Assembly (NCBI RefSeq): GCF_036669915.1
Contig: NC_089314.1
Span: 8,608,958 to 8,672,957 of the forward strand
Reading direction: 5' to 3'
Source: Pocillopora verrucosa
Taxonomy: Eukaryota > Cnidaria > Anthozoa > Scleractinia > Pocilloporidae
DNA length: 64,000 nt
The notes under the pieces are model-generated. The model was given only the letters and a program-made list of their open reading frames with translations. It made no database searches and was not told the origin of the DNA. Position numbers and translations under genes: made by a program. Each line of letters begins with the position of its first letter. Within the stretch, counting starts at the first letter, position 1. This document shows, one piece after another, positions 37,771-50,765 of the stretch.

Positions 37771-40051
37771 TATTTTTAAAAAATGACGTGTAGAACCTGA
37801 AAATGAAGTGATTTACTCAGCAAAAGTGAAATTAATAATAATAGTCATTATTGACGTACCCTTGCGCTCGCTTCACGCTCTCCTAGCCTCGCGCTTGCCT
37901 CGCCCTCACAGGCTACTTCAGCCACGTCAATAAGAAGTTAATAACATCACACTAGCTAATTCTTAGAAGAATCAAATGAACTTGAAAAAGTCAATTTGAA
38001 GATATATAGCTTGTCTCGTCTCGCACAGCCATATCTAACTGAACTTTTGACTAATTTTCCCATGTCAAATGGTAATCAGACGCTTATCAACATTTAGCAG
38101 TTCATTAATGGCTAGCGTGACAAAATGAGTTTGTTTGCGTGACTATTAATCAGGCCAGGTCACTAGGCTGTGTCCCTTGTGATTCTCACATGACAAAGAA
38201 GTCTGTCAAGGTTGCTATTCTTGGAGCCGATCTTTGAGCCAGGAAAAGAGTAAGAAAGAGGTATTCCCCCTCATTTAATATTATAGAACTGCAGAACACG
38301 TCGTTTGCTGCCAAAGACTGGTAGACAGTCAACATTTGATTGTTTTTATGCTCTCGTATATTTCAGTAATAGTAATTAATATTTTTTCCTTCGCTGATCA
38401 GAAGTAAGGAACTGCATGATCTTCTAGACTCAACCACCCTCCAAGCCAGTCATCAAAGGCGGTATGTAGGGCTGTTCGGCTCGCTTTAGCTTATTTGTAT
38501 ATCCTTTCCTCGTGACTAGCGAAATGTAGGACCTTCAGTTTCAAGAGTAGTTTGTTTTGATGTAGACGCGCGTGTCATTTCGTTTAGGCGACGGTCACAA
38601 TAGCTGACGAGAAAATAGAGGATTGTAAATTTTTCTTTGTTCTAATTTTGTTTATTAAGTTGCTGAATTGTTTAAGGGATCGAAGGGACGGGAGCTTTGA
38701 ATGACCCGCAGGTAGAAAAAATGATATTTGCTTTTGCCTCCTGGTAGAGAAAGTCAGCTACTACTGTACAGTGTGTAATACCCACTTGTAAGAGGAAGTG
38801 AAAGCTTTATTTGCACATATTGGACGCAATGAAATTAACATTTTACTCTTTAATTAAGATCAAGAAAATTAACTACACTCCTTTCTATTATTCAGTTTAT
38901 TTGTACGTTCATGTACGTGTGGGGATTTCTCTTGTCTCAAAATAACTGCAGAACAAATTATTTAATGGATTTTTTTTACCTGAACGCCCTTCCTTCCCTA
39001 GAAAAATTGATTGCCCTACTTGGACAAGATGAAGAGAAATAGCAACACTACTTTCAGGCATTACACTCATTTAATGTCTGTGTGATTGTTTTGTTTTTCA
39101 AATCACTACACAACATTATTTAATGTATATTTTGACCCACACATTCTTCTTTTCACCCATTAACTCCCAAGATCTGGTTGCTAATCCTCCCTTCCAACTG
39201 CTACACATTTCCCTCTAAATAAGCTACAAGAATTTGGTGTAAGATCCAGATAACAACTTCTACCTGATAAGTTTCAGTATTCTCATACATGTTCAAATGG
39301 TGGATAATGTTTGGATATTATAAGGAGAGGTTACATGTTAATCCCTTTTGGGAGTTAAAGGGTAAAAACTCCTAAATCTGCATACAGCTGCCTATTCATG
39401 CTAAAAAATAATCTTTCTCAGGTCTTTGTTCCTCTATCACATTCTATGCTTAGTTTCTGTCTCAGTCTACTCTTAATATACAAACATGTAAGACTGCTAT
39501 GTATAGGAGCAACTTTTGAATCTTTAAATTTGAAATGTCTGCCATATGCAAAGACAGCTGAGCTTTTAGCTGCAAAGCACTGTGAACTCTAGAAAGTATG
39601 ACTATATTGTAACTCATTAAGCCGAGAAAAAGTGATATCTATACCCCAGTAATATGGCACTACAAGCAGGGTGCAGGGTAATAATAATGGCTAACTAGAT
39701 GTGCAACCTTAGGAGGAATGGAATACATTGAAACACAGTTAACATTGTCAAAATGGATTGTAGCTATAAAATTTGGCTGGATCTACAAAGTAAACCTTTA
39801 CACCCTAACATCAGTATCTATGTTCTCTATACCCTTCTTGATACATTTCCTTTGGTACTGACAAGGAGAATTTGGGTAATAATCAAAGCTTTTATGGTTG
39901 AAAATCATTTTCTTTTTTTTTTGTGATCTTGATGAATGATTTAGCAATATTACTATTAAGAGAAATTACATTCTGGTTTACAGGGTTAAGGCACTTAAAG
40001 TCTGCTGTTTATATTGCAGAAATGGTGCCATTGCTGATCTGACTCTTCAAC
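37771..40051. promoter_or_regulatory. Upstream region of copy F
   Basis: Sequence from about 38745 matches the upstream region of copy G and contains one copy of a repeat that is doubled there (51095-52845). A MITE lies at 39156-39362. A splice acceptor (TATTGCAG) ends about 33 nt before the copy F ATG, implying a noncoding upstream exon. The leader between them holds a six-codon upstream frame (ATG at 40022). No other gene seen. Confidence 0.45.
39156..39362. mobile_element. MITE, TTAACTCCC family
   Basis: CCCATTAACTCCCAAGATC at the left and TTTTGGGAGTTAAAGGG at the right. The copy G counterpart is at 53160-53362, so it was present before the F/G duplication. Confidence 0.7.
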
Positions 40052-43000
40052 ATGTCACTAGAAGCAAGTGCTGAAGATGTGAATTCTCCACTTATCTCAG
40101 GTGACAACAGAAGCCCTTCAGCTCCCACAGAGTACAGGGCTAATGCTCTAGTTAGTAATTGTCAACTGGGGCGTCGCCAAAAGATCCTCGTCACCAGCTG
40201 CATTCTTGTCACAGAATTATGTGAACGTTTGACCTTCTATGGATTGACGGCTAACTTGCTGTTATTTGCTAGCAATGAATTAAATCTTAATTCACCCTGG
40301 CCATCCACTATTAGTTATTTGTTTCAAGGTTAGTAGGAATTCTTATGCATATCTGAATATAGTGTCAAAATAAAATTAATTGCTGGTAAAAGTGTATGTT
40401 CATAAATGAAAGAATGGTTTAGTTGATGTGTGATATGTACTCCATGAACTGGTAATAGTATAAACTGTAATCAATCTCTAGTACCATTGGTTACTTTGTG
40501 ATTATACCTGGGCTTAGTTTTAGGAGTCCACCTGCATTGATAAGTTAGCAGTACTCACCACTCAGTATGGCAGAGGTGGTGAGCGGTTTAAAGTGTTGGG
40601 AGCCACTTGTCTTAGCTACATGTGCACCTAAATTTTCCAAAACAATTTTTAATCACTGGCCAGAGCTCTTCAAATGAAAAAATTCCCACCCCCCTTCCTC
40701 CCCATGTTTCACTGCTTATGTATAGGCTGGTCAACCCTTTTTTATTGGAAGAGTTACCAAGTGAGAACTTACATGTATGCTACTTGTAATGTGAATATGC
40801 TGTCACTGATTGATGATTCAATCCATGTGAAACTTCAACACCCCTCCCCCCCACCCCTCGGGCTACCCAGGCATTTGAAATTTGAACTTCTTAAGATTGA
40901 CGTGTCCAAACTCAAAACTGTGTTCAAATGCCCCTCCTAATTTTTTTGTTAAAGGCAAAATCAGCAACCATGATTTTCTAGACATTGACCAAGATTTAAA
41001 ACCTTCACTTTTCCAGCTCAAATTACCCACCCCAGCCAGGCAGGGTTCAAATTCCCCACCTCTGAACACACATGCAGACGACAGTCAAAAACCGGTGGGT
41101 TGCCTGAGGGGGGGGGATGTTGAAACTTTGAATTGATTGGCTGATTACAAAGATTATAGGAAGAATGACAAATATCATTTGGAGATATTTGATTATATAC
41201 CATCACCTCAAAAGCTTAAATTGTATAATACATTCAGCGGACAGTGGTAAGATCTCTGGAGTGAGTGCTGAGCCACAATTATCTCCTACAAAAATATTTA
41301 GTTTTGCCTGAAATTTGATGGACATGTTTTGTAATGGCTATCTTTATTAAACATTATTTTGGCATGCAAATGCTATTTAAATCATAATTTGTATAACAAG
41401 GTAACTAGTTAAAATTCCATTCTGACCACTTTATCAAAGTTATTTTGTGATCAGATGTTCTCCATGTGTATCATGTCATAAATGTTATTGAAGAAACTCT
41501 CATGAGTGTTATGAGTGTTTTGTGACAATTTATTATTTAATTTACAGCAACCAAACCTAATTTAATAAAATCAAAAGCAAGTTTCTGGGAATGGTTAGTT
41601 TCCATGAATAAACCATGAACAGAAGAAACATTTTTTTTGATTGTATTGAGGAGAAAATTCTTCTTCTTTATAACATGAATATAATTTTAGTCTTGATGTT
41701 TTCCCACTCTCTAGGAACATGTTACCTTGTACCTTTGTTAGGAGGATGGTTGGCAGACACCTATTTGGGTAGATTCAACACCATTTATGGAAGTTCGTTA
41801 TTGTATGTTGTGGGAACTTTACTTTTAGCTGTTGTTTCCTTGAAAAATGAAACACTCAAAAAACTGGGCAAAAATGCGGCTCATGATAGAACAGCAAGAT
41901 TGGTGTATTTTGTGTTGGCTCTGGTAATGATAGCATTTGGGACAGGGGGAATCAAAGCTAATGTGTCACCTTTTGGGGCAGATCAGGTTCAACAGGATGG
42001 TCCCAGAGCTATCCAGGCTTTCTTTAACTGGTTTTACTGGTTTATCAATATTGGATCATTGATAGCTTTTACTGTTGTTGTGTGGATTCAGCAGAATAAA
42101 TTTTTCTACGGCTATGCTATCACTGCAGGGACCATGTTCCTTGCGGTTCTCGCATTTCTTGCGGGTCGCAACAAGTACTTAACAAAGCCACCTGGAGGTA
42201 GCCAGCTGACTGAAATTACAAAAATATTGTGTGAGGCAAGGCGAAATCGCAAACAGAACACTGGTGGTTGGCTTGATGGAGCAAAGAGCACTTTTGGAGG
42301 AAAATTTACACGTGCTCAGGTTGAAGATGTCAAGTCACTCCTGAGAGTCATTGCAGTGTTCTTTCTCTTTATTCTTTACTGGACAATTTATTTTCAGGTT
42401 AGTTTTGGTGTAAGGTTTCTTTTAATTCCATGTAGGTTGGGTGTGGCAAGGATTTATTGCCTCTCCCAGGTACACACCAAAAACATCATTGAATAATTCT
42501 TAGCCATTCAGTACCTGCTTTCTTGTCCTGTCCCTGCCCTTCCTTATATTGAATTGCTTTATGAAGCTCTCCTAACCTTTTAACTGCCAAAAGCGATCAA
42601 CATGTGCTTGACGAAGACTAGCAGTAAAGTGGTCAAAAGGTCCCTAATCAATACACAATTGATTAGCTTGTATCTTACATTGTCTTACAAACAATTGAAA
42701 ATTGATTTAATATATACTTAACCACAAAGAACATCAACATTTTCTATAGCAGTTTAACAGTTGAATGACTCTCTCAATTGGACAGTTGCAATCATTGTAT
42801 AGACAAATTTTGACGATGCTAGTAATATTGCCTTATCCACACTTATCCTTATTTTACTTGAACTTTTTAGTTTCAATTTAAATACACACATATATATTTT
42901 GTTGCCTTTCCCAGATGCAGACCACGTTCCTTATCCAAGCTACCTTCATGAAACTGGAATTCCCGCACTTTACTGTACCAGCAGCTTCTTTGTCCATTTT

Positions 43001-45368
43001 TGATACTGTTGCAGTTCTTGCATTTATTCCTCTTGTGGATAACATTTTGTATCCTTTTGTGCGTTACCTTGGCTTTAACTTCACTCCTCTGCGACGTATT
43101 GGTGTGGGTATGTTGCTGGCAGCAGCTTCCGTGGCAGTAGCAGGAGTGATTGAAATACAACGAAGGAATGAATGGCTTCATGGTGGCATTTGTCGGCAAA
43201 AAGTTTTGGGCGATGAACACAATGCTTCATGTTTAAGTGTATTTTGGCAAGTCCCCCAGTTTGCATTGATTGGTGCCAGTGAAGTTTTTACAAGTATTGC
43301 AGGTATGCAGAAGTCACACAGGGAAGCAAACAGTCTTTCAAAAGTTTTTAAAGAATTTCTTTTAATCAAAGTTGTACTAAACCCCTCAATTCCTAAGATG
43401 TGATAAGAAATATTTCTCTCCCTGACCAGTGAGAGATCTTCCTTTAAATTAATTTGGAGCATATTGCTGGCATTTTATCTAAATTGCGATTGAATGTAAT
43501 TATTATGTTCCTGTTAAACCATGGTAGTAACCTATTGGGATCCTACATTTTCAAGCTTTTCACCCAATACATTGAAACTCTACCCTTAAAGGTGATTTAA
43601 GTCAGGAGACCATTTTGCTATTTTACAGATCGTGAAGTACATAATAAACATTAGGAAACATTAGGAAACATTAGGAAACATTAAACAACAGGAGGTAGCT
43701 CTGAAAAGTCAAAATCCAGTTTTGATGGCCCAGTTCATCTCTCAAAATTGATGATGTCTGCAAACACATATCTGAGCATGCTTTAATTCACAGTAACCCA
43801 CCAATCAAATCAAAGCTTCAACATCCCTCCCTACCCCACAAGCATATGATGGTCGTCCATATCAAGGGAAGGGGGTGAAATTTGAACCTTGTTGTCTGGC
43901 TAGGGTGAGAAATCTAAACCACAAGTTTCAATTCTTTCTAGCAGAAAAAAAGTGTCATACATTTGTATCTTTGAAGAGGTAGGAGGTAAATAGGTCAGTT
44001 TCCTAAGAGAATGACTTAGAAGAAAAGGTCTACAATGTCTAGGTTTTAATCCTCGGATAATTTTTAGAAAAAAGTTCCCAGGCATTCCCAACAAATTGGG
44101 TGTGGCATTTGAACACAAGTTTTGCCAGGTGAGTGGGAATTTGAGGAAACCAATCTTTAAAAGTTTAATTCTGGGGTGGGGGAGGAGGGTGTTGAAGCTT
44201 CAAATCAATCAATGCATAACACCCAAGCCAACTCACAACCATCACCTCACAAACTGGCAAAAACCTTTTTCTTCATTAAGTATTATAATATTAATGATAA
44301 GTGTGGTTGACTGCAATTGTACTTGTTGATTGCTTGTAAGAAGAGTGTGTTAAATGATCCTTAACTCAGCCCACATTCAACACAGTCTGAGTTAATTGCT
44401 TTTTCCCTACTGCACTTTAACCCTTTTATTCCTCCCCTCTAGCTGCTTAACATTTCCTTGTTAAAGAATTCCAAGAATTTGGTGTTAGATCTAAATAACA
44501 ACTTTAACTAGTCATTAATAAGTTTGAGTTTGCTCATTTCCTGTTAGCTGCAAAATGTTTAGATATCTCAAGGAGAAGTTGAATGTTAATCATTTCTGGG
44601 AGTTAACCCTTTAACTACCACAAGTGACCAAGACAGACTTTCTCCTTACAAAATCAATACAATATCAACCAAATAAGTAATGAGAATAAAGGAAAATATC
44701 AATTTGGAGATAATTAGTTGATTCAATACTAAATTCTCTTAGCTAACGTTATAAGAATCATATGGTTGACAGTAAGGAGAATTACAAATTTGATATTGGA
44801 GTTAAAGGGTTCATTAAAAGGGTTTATAAGGTTTGGATCATTATTAATAAGGGAGGGATCCCCTAATCCAGGGTTTGGCTTATTACATTTTAGTTAACTG
44901 AATCTCCCAAAGTAACATTTTAATCCTTGGATAAGTACCTCCCCCCTTTGAAAAAAACTTCTCTCTGTTATAAGTTTAGATAATTTGAGCTGAACCTCTC
45001 ATTGGATTTTTGTTGTGACTATTTCTTGTCAATTTTTCTGTACAGGACTTGAGTTTGCATATTCACAGGCTCCCAGGTGTCTTCAGGGGGTTGTGATGGG
45101 GGCTTTCCTTGTTACAAGTGGTCTTGGAAACTATGTTGCCAACCTTCTTGTCGTCATTGTCAAGGAAGCTAGCAATGGTGATTGGTATCCAGTGGACAAC
45201 CCAAACAAAGGACACTTTGAGTACTTCTTCTTTCTGTTGGCTGGGCTAATGATGCTAAATTTCCTGGTGTTCCTGTACGTTGCCTCCTCCTACAAATACA
45301 AAACTTCCTCCTTGAGGAATTTTGGAAGAGAGCCGGACATAGTACAACAAGACAATCCTCAAGTTTGA
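40052..45368 (+). CDS. Copy F: intact SLC15A4-like peptide/histidine transporter
   Basis: Exons 40052-40328, 41715-42397, 42915-43302 and 45046-45368 (1671 nt, 556 residues), phases 1, 0, 1. ELCER at 55-59 keeps the coupling motif. Exon 2 is 15 nt longer than in A-E, in the TM3-TM4 loop (KNETLKKLGKNAAHD). GGWLADTYLGRFNTIYG, SPFGADQ and WFYWFINIG are canonical; the loop has KPPGGSQLTE and GGWLDGAKSTFGGKF. TM10 Glu is kept (ASEVFTSIAG). N-terminal NSPLI has Asp five rather than four residues ahead, so its dileucine is weaker than in A, C, D and E. AATAAA hexamers follow at 45635 and 45884. It is the parent-like partner of copy G. Confidence 0.93.
40830..41140. repeat. TIR-type element fragment in copy F intron 1
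   Basis: CTTCAACACCCCTCCCCCCC at the left and GGGGGATGTTGAAACTTTG at the right form inverted ends, with GTTCAAATGCCCCTCCTAA inside. Related copies are at 43815-44198, 54470-54815, 56940-57130 and 59029-59450. Confidence 0.65.
43815..44198. repeat. TIR-type element in copy F intron 3
   Basis: GCTTCAACATCCC at the left and GGGTGTTGAAGC at the right are inverted ends, 384 bp overall. A 10-bp microsatellite (AAACATTAGG, about 3.5 copies) lies just before, at 43645-43685. Confidence 0.65.
44420..44809. mobile_element. Two abutting MITEs in copy F intron 3
   Basis: One element (44420-44604, ending CTGGGAGTTAA) abuts a second (44607-44809, CCCTTTAACTACC to GGAGTTAAAGGG) around a shared TTAA. Copy G has the same pair at 57334-57723. 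Confidence 0.65.
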
Positions 45369-45634
45369 AGTCAATGAGAGCTGTATCAGTCAAGGCCTTC
45401 CACAATTGAAATGATTCTTTTTTTTTTCTTTGTTCTGGCTTTTGTTTTATGTCTTGTTTTGTTTTCTGGCAGCCAATCCACACCCTTTTTTGACATGAAT
45501 CCTCTTAGCACAGAGGTACAAGTGCAGAGCTATTGGGAGGTGGGGGAAGAGGGCTTTTTGAAAGAAATCAAAAAACAATTTTGTTTCATTGCCTTGATTT
45601 TTGATTTATTAACAACTTTTTTCATGAGTTGAGA

Positions 45635-45640
45635 AATAAA
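45635..45640 (+). terminator. Polyadenylation signal candidates of copy F
   Basis: AATAAA here and again at 45884-45889. Both are changed in copy G (AATATA and AATAGA). Confidence 0.5.
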
Positions 45641-46082
45641 CCAGAAAATGTCTATACCAATTAATCATTACTGTTATAACTTTCCAGTATTAGGTGATTT
45701 TACTCGTTTGTATTAATGTTAGAGAAATCTTTCCTATTTAGTCGAGAGGATATTCTTCCAAAAAAAACGGGCTACAAGCCCTCTGATTTTTTATGTCACA
45801 TGAAGGAAAAATATGATTTTATGTTTTACAGTCTGAAAGGTCTCTTTTGGAACAGTCATGGACTGCAATGTTAGTTGCAATTGAATAAATGTTTCTGAAC
45901 AATATTTTTGTTGTGTTTTAAGTGATAAATGAACCAGTTGTGTACTTTGATTTACTTTTGGTTTTGTTTTGTGACCACGAGGAAGCAAAGCAATCTTTCG
46001 ACTGAAATAGGTGTACCCACTAAATAAATTCAGTAACTTCGCTTTAAGCAGCTTTCAATGATTTCATTCGTCGAAATCGTAA

Positions 46083-47300
46083 TTAGGTGAAGGGAACAGA
46101 AATCTTAAAGCAGAGACCAAAGTAAAGCAGAATGCTTTTTAATTCAGTACAATATTTCGGCTTTTCAAGCAGCCTTCGAGAACAGATCGATAGAATTCGC
46201 ATTGGAAGGGCAGGGGAGTTGCGTTTTGCAGGGATGTTTTTGTAATATACCCAAAATATAAGTTAGTGTAATGTGATATACAATGTGTATAATCAAAGAC
46301 GATGTAAAGCACCAAAATTATTAAAAGGAGGGGAAAAACAAATATTGGCTACCATCGAAACATTTCAAGGAGCACTCCTTTTTTTTTCATTGCGTCTTCA
46401 TACAAGTACAAAGTGTCTCTGCTAAGTGACGAGAGTGAGAAGGAACAGGCCCAGGCTGAGCATGAACTAACTTTTAGTACTCAATCTACGCGAAGCTGAT
46501 TGCTTTATGTCTGCATGCCTCAGCTAAACTAAGGGGCAGAGGAGTTCAATTTGTCTGTATAGTAGCGCTGAAAGTCTTTACAAAATACTGTAAGTGGATT
46601 TTTGTCACTCGGTGAAGATTTCAAGAGACGCACCTATTTGATAGCCAATCAACAAGACCGATTGTGCGATAAATTTACTGGAAATACAGTCAAAGGGGAA
46701 TTTACCCATATGATTTATTTTTATTCTGTTGCTTTTGGAAAGTTATATATCAGTATGTCATGATTTCGGCCCATTACGATTTTGCCTCCATGTCTACGAG
46801 TTCGCCCTATTAAATACAAAAAGTTCCCCCCGCCGTAACCAATTCGCCTGCGAATTTTTTAATTTGTTTCCATGAGGCAGAATTTGTTCAATTTCCGACT
46901 TATACAGATCTTTACCAAGACGATCAAATTGTCAGAATACTATTTCAAACTCCACATTTGAGCGTGGTTTGTGAGTAAAACTGGCCTTGTTTATACATTA
47001 AAATGGTAATTTCATGGTAGAAGCACTGACGCGCACATTAAAATAAAGTTTTCTTCTTTATATCTGTCAAAGCCATATGTATCAGCAATGATGGGCGTGA
47101 GTAGTAGTAGCTTGAGAAGATTTTCCCTTTTCTCGTGAAGGCTAGAGCTCTGAGTAAAGTAACATAAGCCTTCCTGCTATAATCATAACCATCACAATCT
47201 CCTCAAATGTGATTGGTGCATTAGCTGCTTTATTTTTCACTAATCATTCTGCACAGTTGTAATCGGACAGTGTAATCGCACAGTTGACTGCCGACACAAG
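46083..47300 (+). pseudogene. Displaced 3' fragment of a copy D-like transporter (eighth copy remnant)
   Basis: 46083-46340 matches copy D intron 3; 46388-46499 matches the last 36 codons of copy D exon 4 (IASSYKYKVS... to TGA), still open but with substitutions and a small in-frame insertion (AQAEHEL). 46500-47290 then matches the D downstream flank to about 29310 with gaps. About 1.1 kb including TM11 and most of TM12 is missing at the junction near 46388. No start or upstream exons are present, so no product is expected. Confidence 0.8.
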
Positions 47301-47928
47301 CGAAGCAAATTTCAACGACAACTATGAGTTTCGCAAACGAAGACACACTAAGAAGCGAGGATGTATTTTACGGAAAAGACTTGAATCGTTTTATTAGCGT
47401 AGTCGAGGTATCCAAGTACTTATCATAAACTGAAATATGAAATTATAAGGAAGAAGCTAAGCTGAATTCTAAGATAAGGACCAACATTCCAATCATTCCG
47501 ATATATAGGCAAGATCCTAAAAGACTAGCTAAAACTTTAAAACAAACTCACAAAAAGACCATGGATAAAGGAGAACCGCTTGAAAACGAATTCAAACAAA
47601 ACTAATAACCGAGTGGAAAAAAACTAGCAGGTTACTAACAAAGCATGAACAACGTAAGCCACGTGTTACAAGGTTGCAAAGAAACTGGTGTAAAAACTGG
47701 GCGAAACTACCGACAAACTAGATGTTTAGACAAGCACAAAGAAAAGGAACATAAGCACTTACATAACAGTCCCGCTTGTAGGAGTTTGACCAAAACGAAC
47801 TTCAAGATAAGGTGGGCAAACGGGGGCTTTTCGATAAACACGTCTTATCGTTAGCCCAAGGCAAGACAACTAACTAGATTGCGGTTCTGGGCGGAACTTA
47901 AAGATCACGTCCCTAATGGACAAATATG
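47301..47928. other. Intergenic DNA before the inverted-arm element
   Basis: An open stretch at 47645-47854 has no recognisable protein. Nothing else is supported. Confidence 0.5.
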
Positions 47929-48856
47929 GGCGGCCGTCACCACCAAAAATACAAGGATGTCAAATAGATCAGCAAATACAAAGATGGTGTAAGGATCAGC
48001 TGCAGGATAGCATAGCTAATAAAGGAATGGCATGGCCAAATTATAGACAGTCTAGTTTTCCTTCGTGAAGCAGATCACCCTAAACATGAATAGTTTAGCC
48101 AAATGAGAAACGGTCTAGTAGCCCATGTTGAGTTGGAACATGAGATTGTGAAATGGACTAGCTTAATTACGAATAGCTTAGCACTCATTTGCAATACAGT
48201 ACTCAAACGGTGTAGCGTTGCGTTAAACGGCTCAGGGTAACGTCAAGTAGCACAGCTTACGCACAAACGGTGTAGCGTTGCGTCAAATGGCTCAGCGTGA
48301 TTTAGAATGGTACAGCGTACACACATATGATGTAGCGCCGCGGGAAATGGCTCAGCGTAATGTCGAATGGTACAGCATACATAAAAACAGTGTAGCGTTG
48401 TGTGAAATGGCTCAGCGTGATGTCGAATGGTACAGCGTACATACAAACAGTGTAGAGTTGCGTGAAATGGCTTAGCGTAATGTCGAATGGTACAGCGTAC
48501 ATACAAACAGTGTAGCGTTGCGTGAAGTGGCTTAGCATAATGCCGAATGGCACAGCGTACACACAAATGGTGTAGCGTTGCGTGAAATGGCTCAGCGTAA
48601 TGTAGAATGGTACAGCGTAGACACAAATAGTGTAGCGTTAGGTCGAATAGCTTTGCAAAACATCAGACGCTCTATCTGAACATTAAATTGCTTAGTATTA
48701 CTTGAAATATTTCGATGTTGTGGCGAATTGTAGTGGCGTGACGTGAAGGCCATGCCATTCCTTTATTAGCTATGCTATCCTGCAGCTGATCCTTAAGCCA
48801 TCTTTGTATTTGCTGGTCTATACGACATCCTTGTATTTTTGGTGGTGATGGCCGCC
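47929..48856. mobile_element. Element with 109-bp inverted arms around a minisatellite
   Basis: 47929-48037 and 48748-48856 are reverse complements with few mismatches (left starts GGCGGCCGTCACCACC; right ends GATGGCCGCC). Between them lies a repetitive core. A third ACCACCAAAAATACAA motif sits just outside at about 48875. Overall form resembles a foldback transposon. No target duplication or transposase is visible. Confidence 0.75.
48191..48650. repeat. Minisatellite, 60-bp unit built from three 20-bp subunits
   Basis: From about 48271 the period is exactly 60 bp for about six copies. Each unit divides into TGTAGCGTTGCGTGAAATGG, CTCAGCGTAATGTCGAATGG and a third 20-mer starting TACAGCGTAC. 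All share an AGCGT core. Degenerate 20-bp units extend left to about 48080 and right to about 48700. Open frames across it are by-products of a period divisible by three. Confidence 0.85.
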
Positions 48857-50394
48857 AAGGCATCTCGCCGAAACCACCAAAAATACAAACCGCAAATGGA
48901 ACAGCGATCTGCTGGGGGCATGACGTCATCCAATGTGAAGACTGACACGAAACCATTACATGGCGTAGTCGCTGTGTGGAATAGTCTTCACTTCGCTTTG
49001 CCGTAAAACAGAGCCAATTCGATAAGTTTCTCCTCTTTTTTCACTGCTGATATTGCACTTATTCGTTGTCGTTCATGAAAGCGTCAATTAAAATAGCAAC
49101 GAGACTGAATTCTACCACAGTTTGCACGCGTTGGTGGGTCTGACGTGCATTAAATGTCAGTTGTCGAGCTCTCCTTTCTTTCTCCGACTCACGCTTACTT
49201 TTCAATGAGAGTCCAACTTCAACGGCTCTTTGAACATTGGAGGAGTACGTGAGAAGTTGAATATTGTGTGTGCCCTGAACGCCATGGTAAGAAAACTGAT
49301 ATCCTTGATCTGTTTTGACATTTTTCGATCAAAGTGATATCGGAATGCTTTAATTGGTGTGCCGGACGATAAGTGTAAGCTAAGAGAAGACATATATGTT
49401 ATTTGCCGGCTGGGAGGTCCGTATGGTGAAAAACTGTGACCGAGGTCTTGAAAATACTGCCCGAGGCCGTAGGCCGAGGGCAGCATTTTCAAGACCGAGG
49501 TCACAGTTTTTCACCATACGGACCGACCCTTAGCCGGTAAATAACATATTTATTGTTTTTAAACTTGACGAAATTCTTTCCGAAAGAACCCGAATGATTT
49601 ATGGCCGTAAATACGGCAAGATCTTCCATAAACTGAAAAATTTTTGAGTGGTGAAATGGTAGTTAAATAGAGGTGATGCAAATTTAAGAGAGATGCCTCA
49701 GCGAAACATTTTCATTTCCGTAACGATAAAGGTGATTTAAAAGGCTTCCAAACAAACTTTGAAACATTATTTTTACAAATATCTGTCACAATCTGATACC
49801 TGTCAATTAGAGAGCGCGCAAGAAAAAGAAAAGCGAAGGAACATTTGAAAACCAACAGAACTAGTTTGGCAAGGACTGTCACGACAATGTTTTCTTCAAA
49901 ATCAGTTAATGATCGAACGGAAAGTATTATTCACTCTCATCGACGATTCATTCATGTACGAAGATTTACCTCTGTTCATTAAGAAAACGGCGAGGAAATT
50001 AATTGTGAGTAAATTCAATCTTTTTATTTTGAAGTTGTGAGAGTTTGCTCGTTTGTTTGCTGTAATGGCGTGTTTAACTCTGATCTTTCCTTCACAAAAA
50101 CTAAATTCGAACGGCACACTCCAACGAGACATAAGGGAATGTAATGCGGCCTTTTCTCAAAAAATTCCTTCAATTTCTGTTGTGCAATTTAAGGTACAAA
50201 TGTCCAAATTGAACGGAATTGGAAAGACTCACCAGGAGCGTATATTTGTTGTAGAACTTAAATTAAAACTTCGCTCGCTCTTTCACTATGAACAAATTGG
50301 TCGAGAAAATTCAGATATTAAATGAATGAAAGTTCCATCGTTCAGTTTAACTGTAACCAAATACCTCACGTTCCAACTTTCTGGGTACTTTTTG
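48857..50394. other. Intergenic DNA with a foldback repeat
   Basis: The only clear structure is the palindrome at 49394-49549. An open stretch at 50053-50325 has no recognisable homology. Confidence 0.55.
49394..49549. repeat. Near-perfect foldback element, about 156 bp
   Basis: ATATGTTATTTGCCGGC at the left pairs with GCCGGTAAATAACATAT at the right. Inner arms GTCCGTATGGTGAAAAACTG and its complement are nearly exact, with the centre near 49470. A relative lies at about 50918-50965. Confidence 0.8.
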
Positions 50395-50765
50395 CAGAGA
50401 TTCCAACCCCATGTGATGGAAAATAGGGAGTAATTATTAGTGCCAAAGGCGCGAGCTTCTAGGGGGGTCAGGGGGCATGTCCCCGGGAAATTTTGCAAAT
50501 TTAGGTTCTCTCAAGTGCCATTTCCTGAATTTTGACATCATTCCGGCCTGAGTTATAACATACCATAATGCTCTTCGCGAAGAAAGTAAGTATAATATGA
50601 GTGTTTCACAGTGACAGATCGCCAAAAATTCTAAAGATTAGCAATTTTCCCCTAGTTTTCAGAAATTTATGATAAATCGGGAGAATTTGGTAAAAATCGG
50701 GAGAGCGGGAGGCAAGACATCAAATCGGGAGACTCCCGATCAAATCGGGAGGGTTGGAATCTCTG
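50395..50765. mobile_element. Non-autonomous hAT-like element
   Basis: Perfect 15-bp terminal inverted repeats CAGAGATTCCAACCC and GGGTTGGAATCTCTG, with TTTTTG flanking both ends (50389-50394 and 50766-50771). CAGAG-type ends fit the hAT superfamily, although hAT usually duplicates 8 bp. Internal CAAATCGGGAG repeats near 50720; no transposase. Confidence 0.75.

Noticed and set aside
48243..48626. A 127-residue minus-strand frame with regular Cys/His repeats
   Set aside because: It is the translation of the 60-bp minisatellite. The unit length is divisible by three, so several frames stay open on both strands.
48191..48650. CRISPR-like regular repeats
   Set aside because: Repeats are contiguous without unique spacers and lie in a eukaryotic genome.
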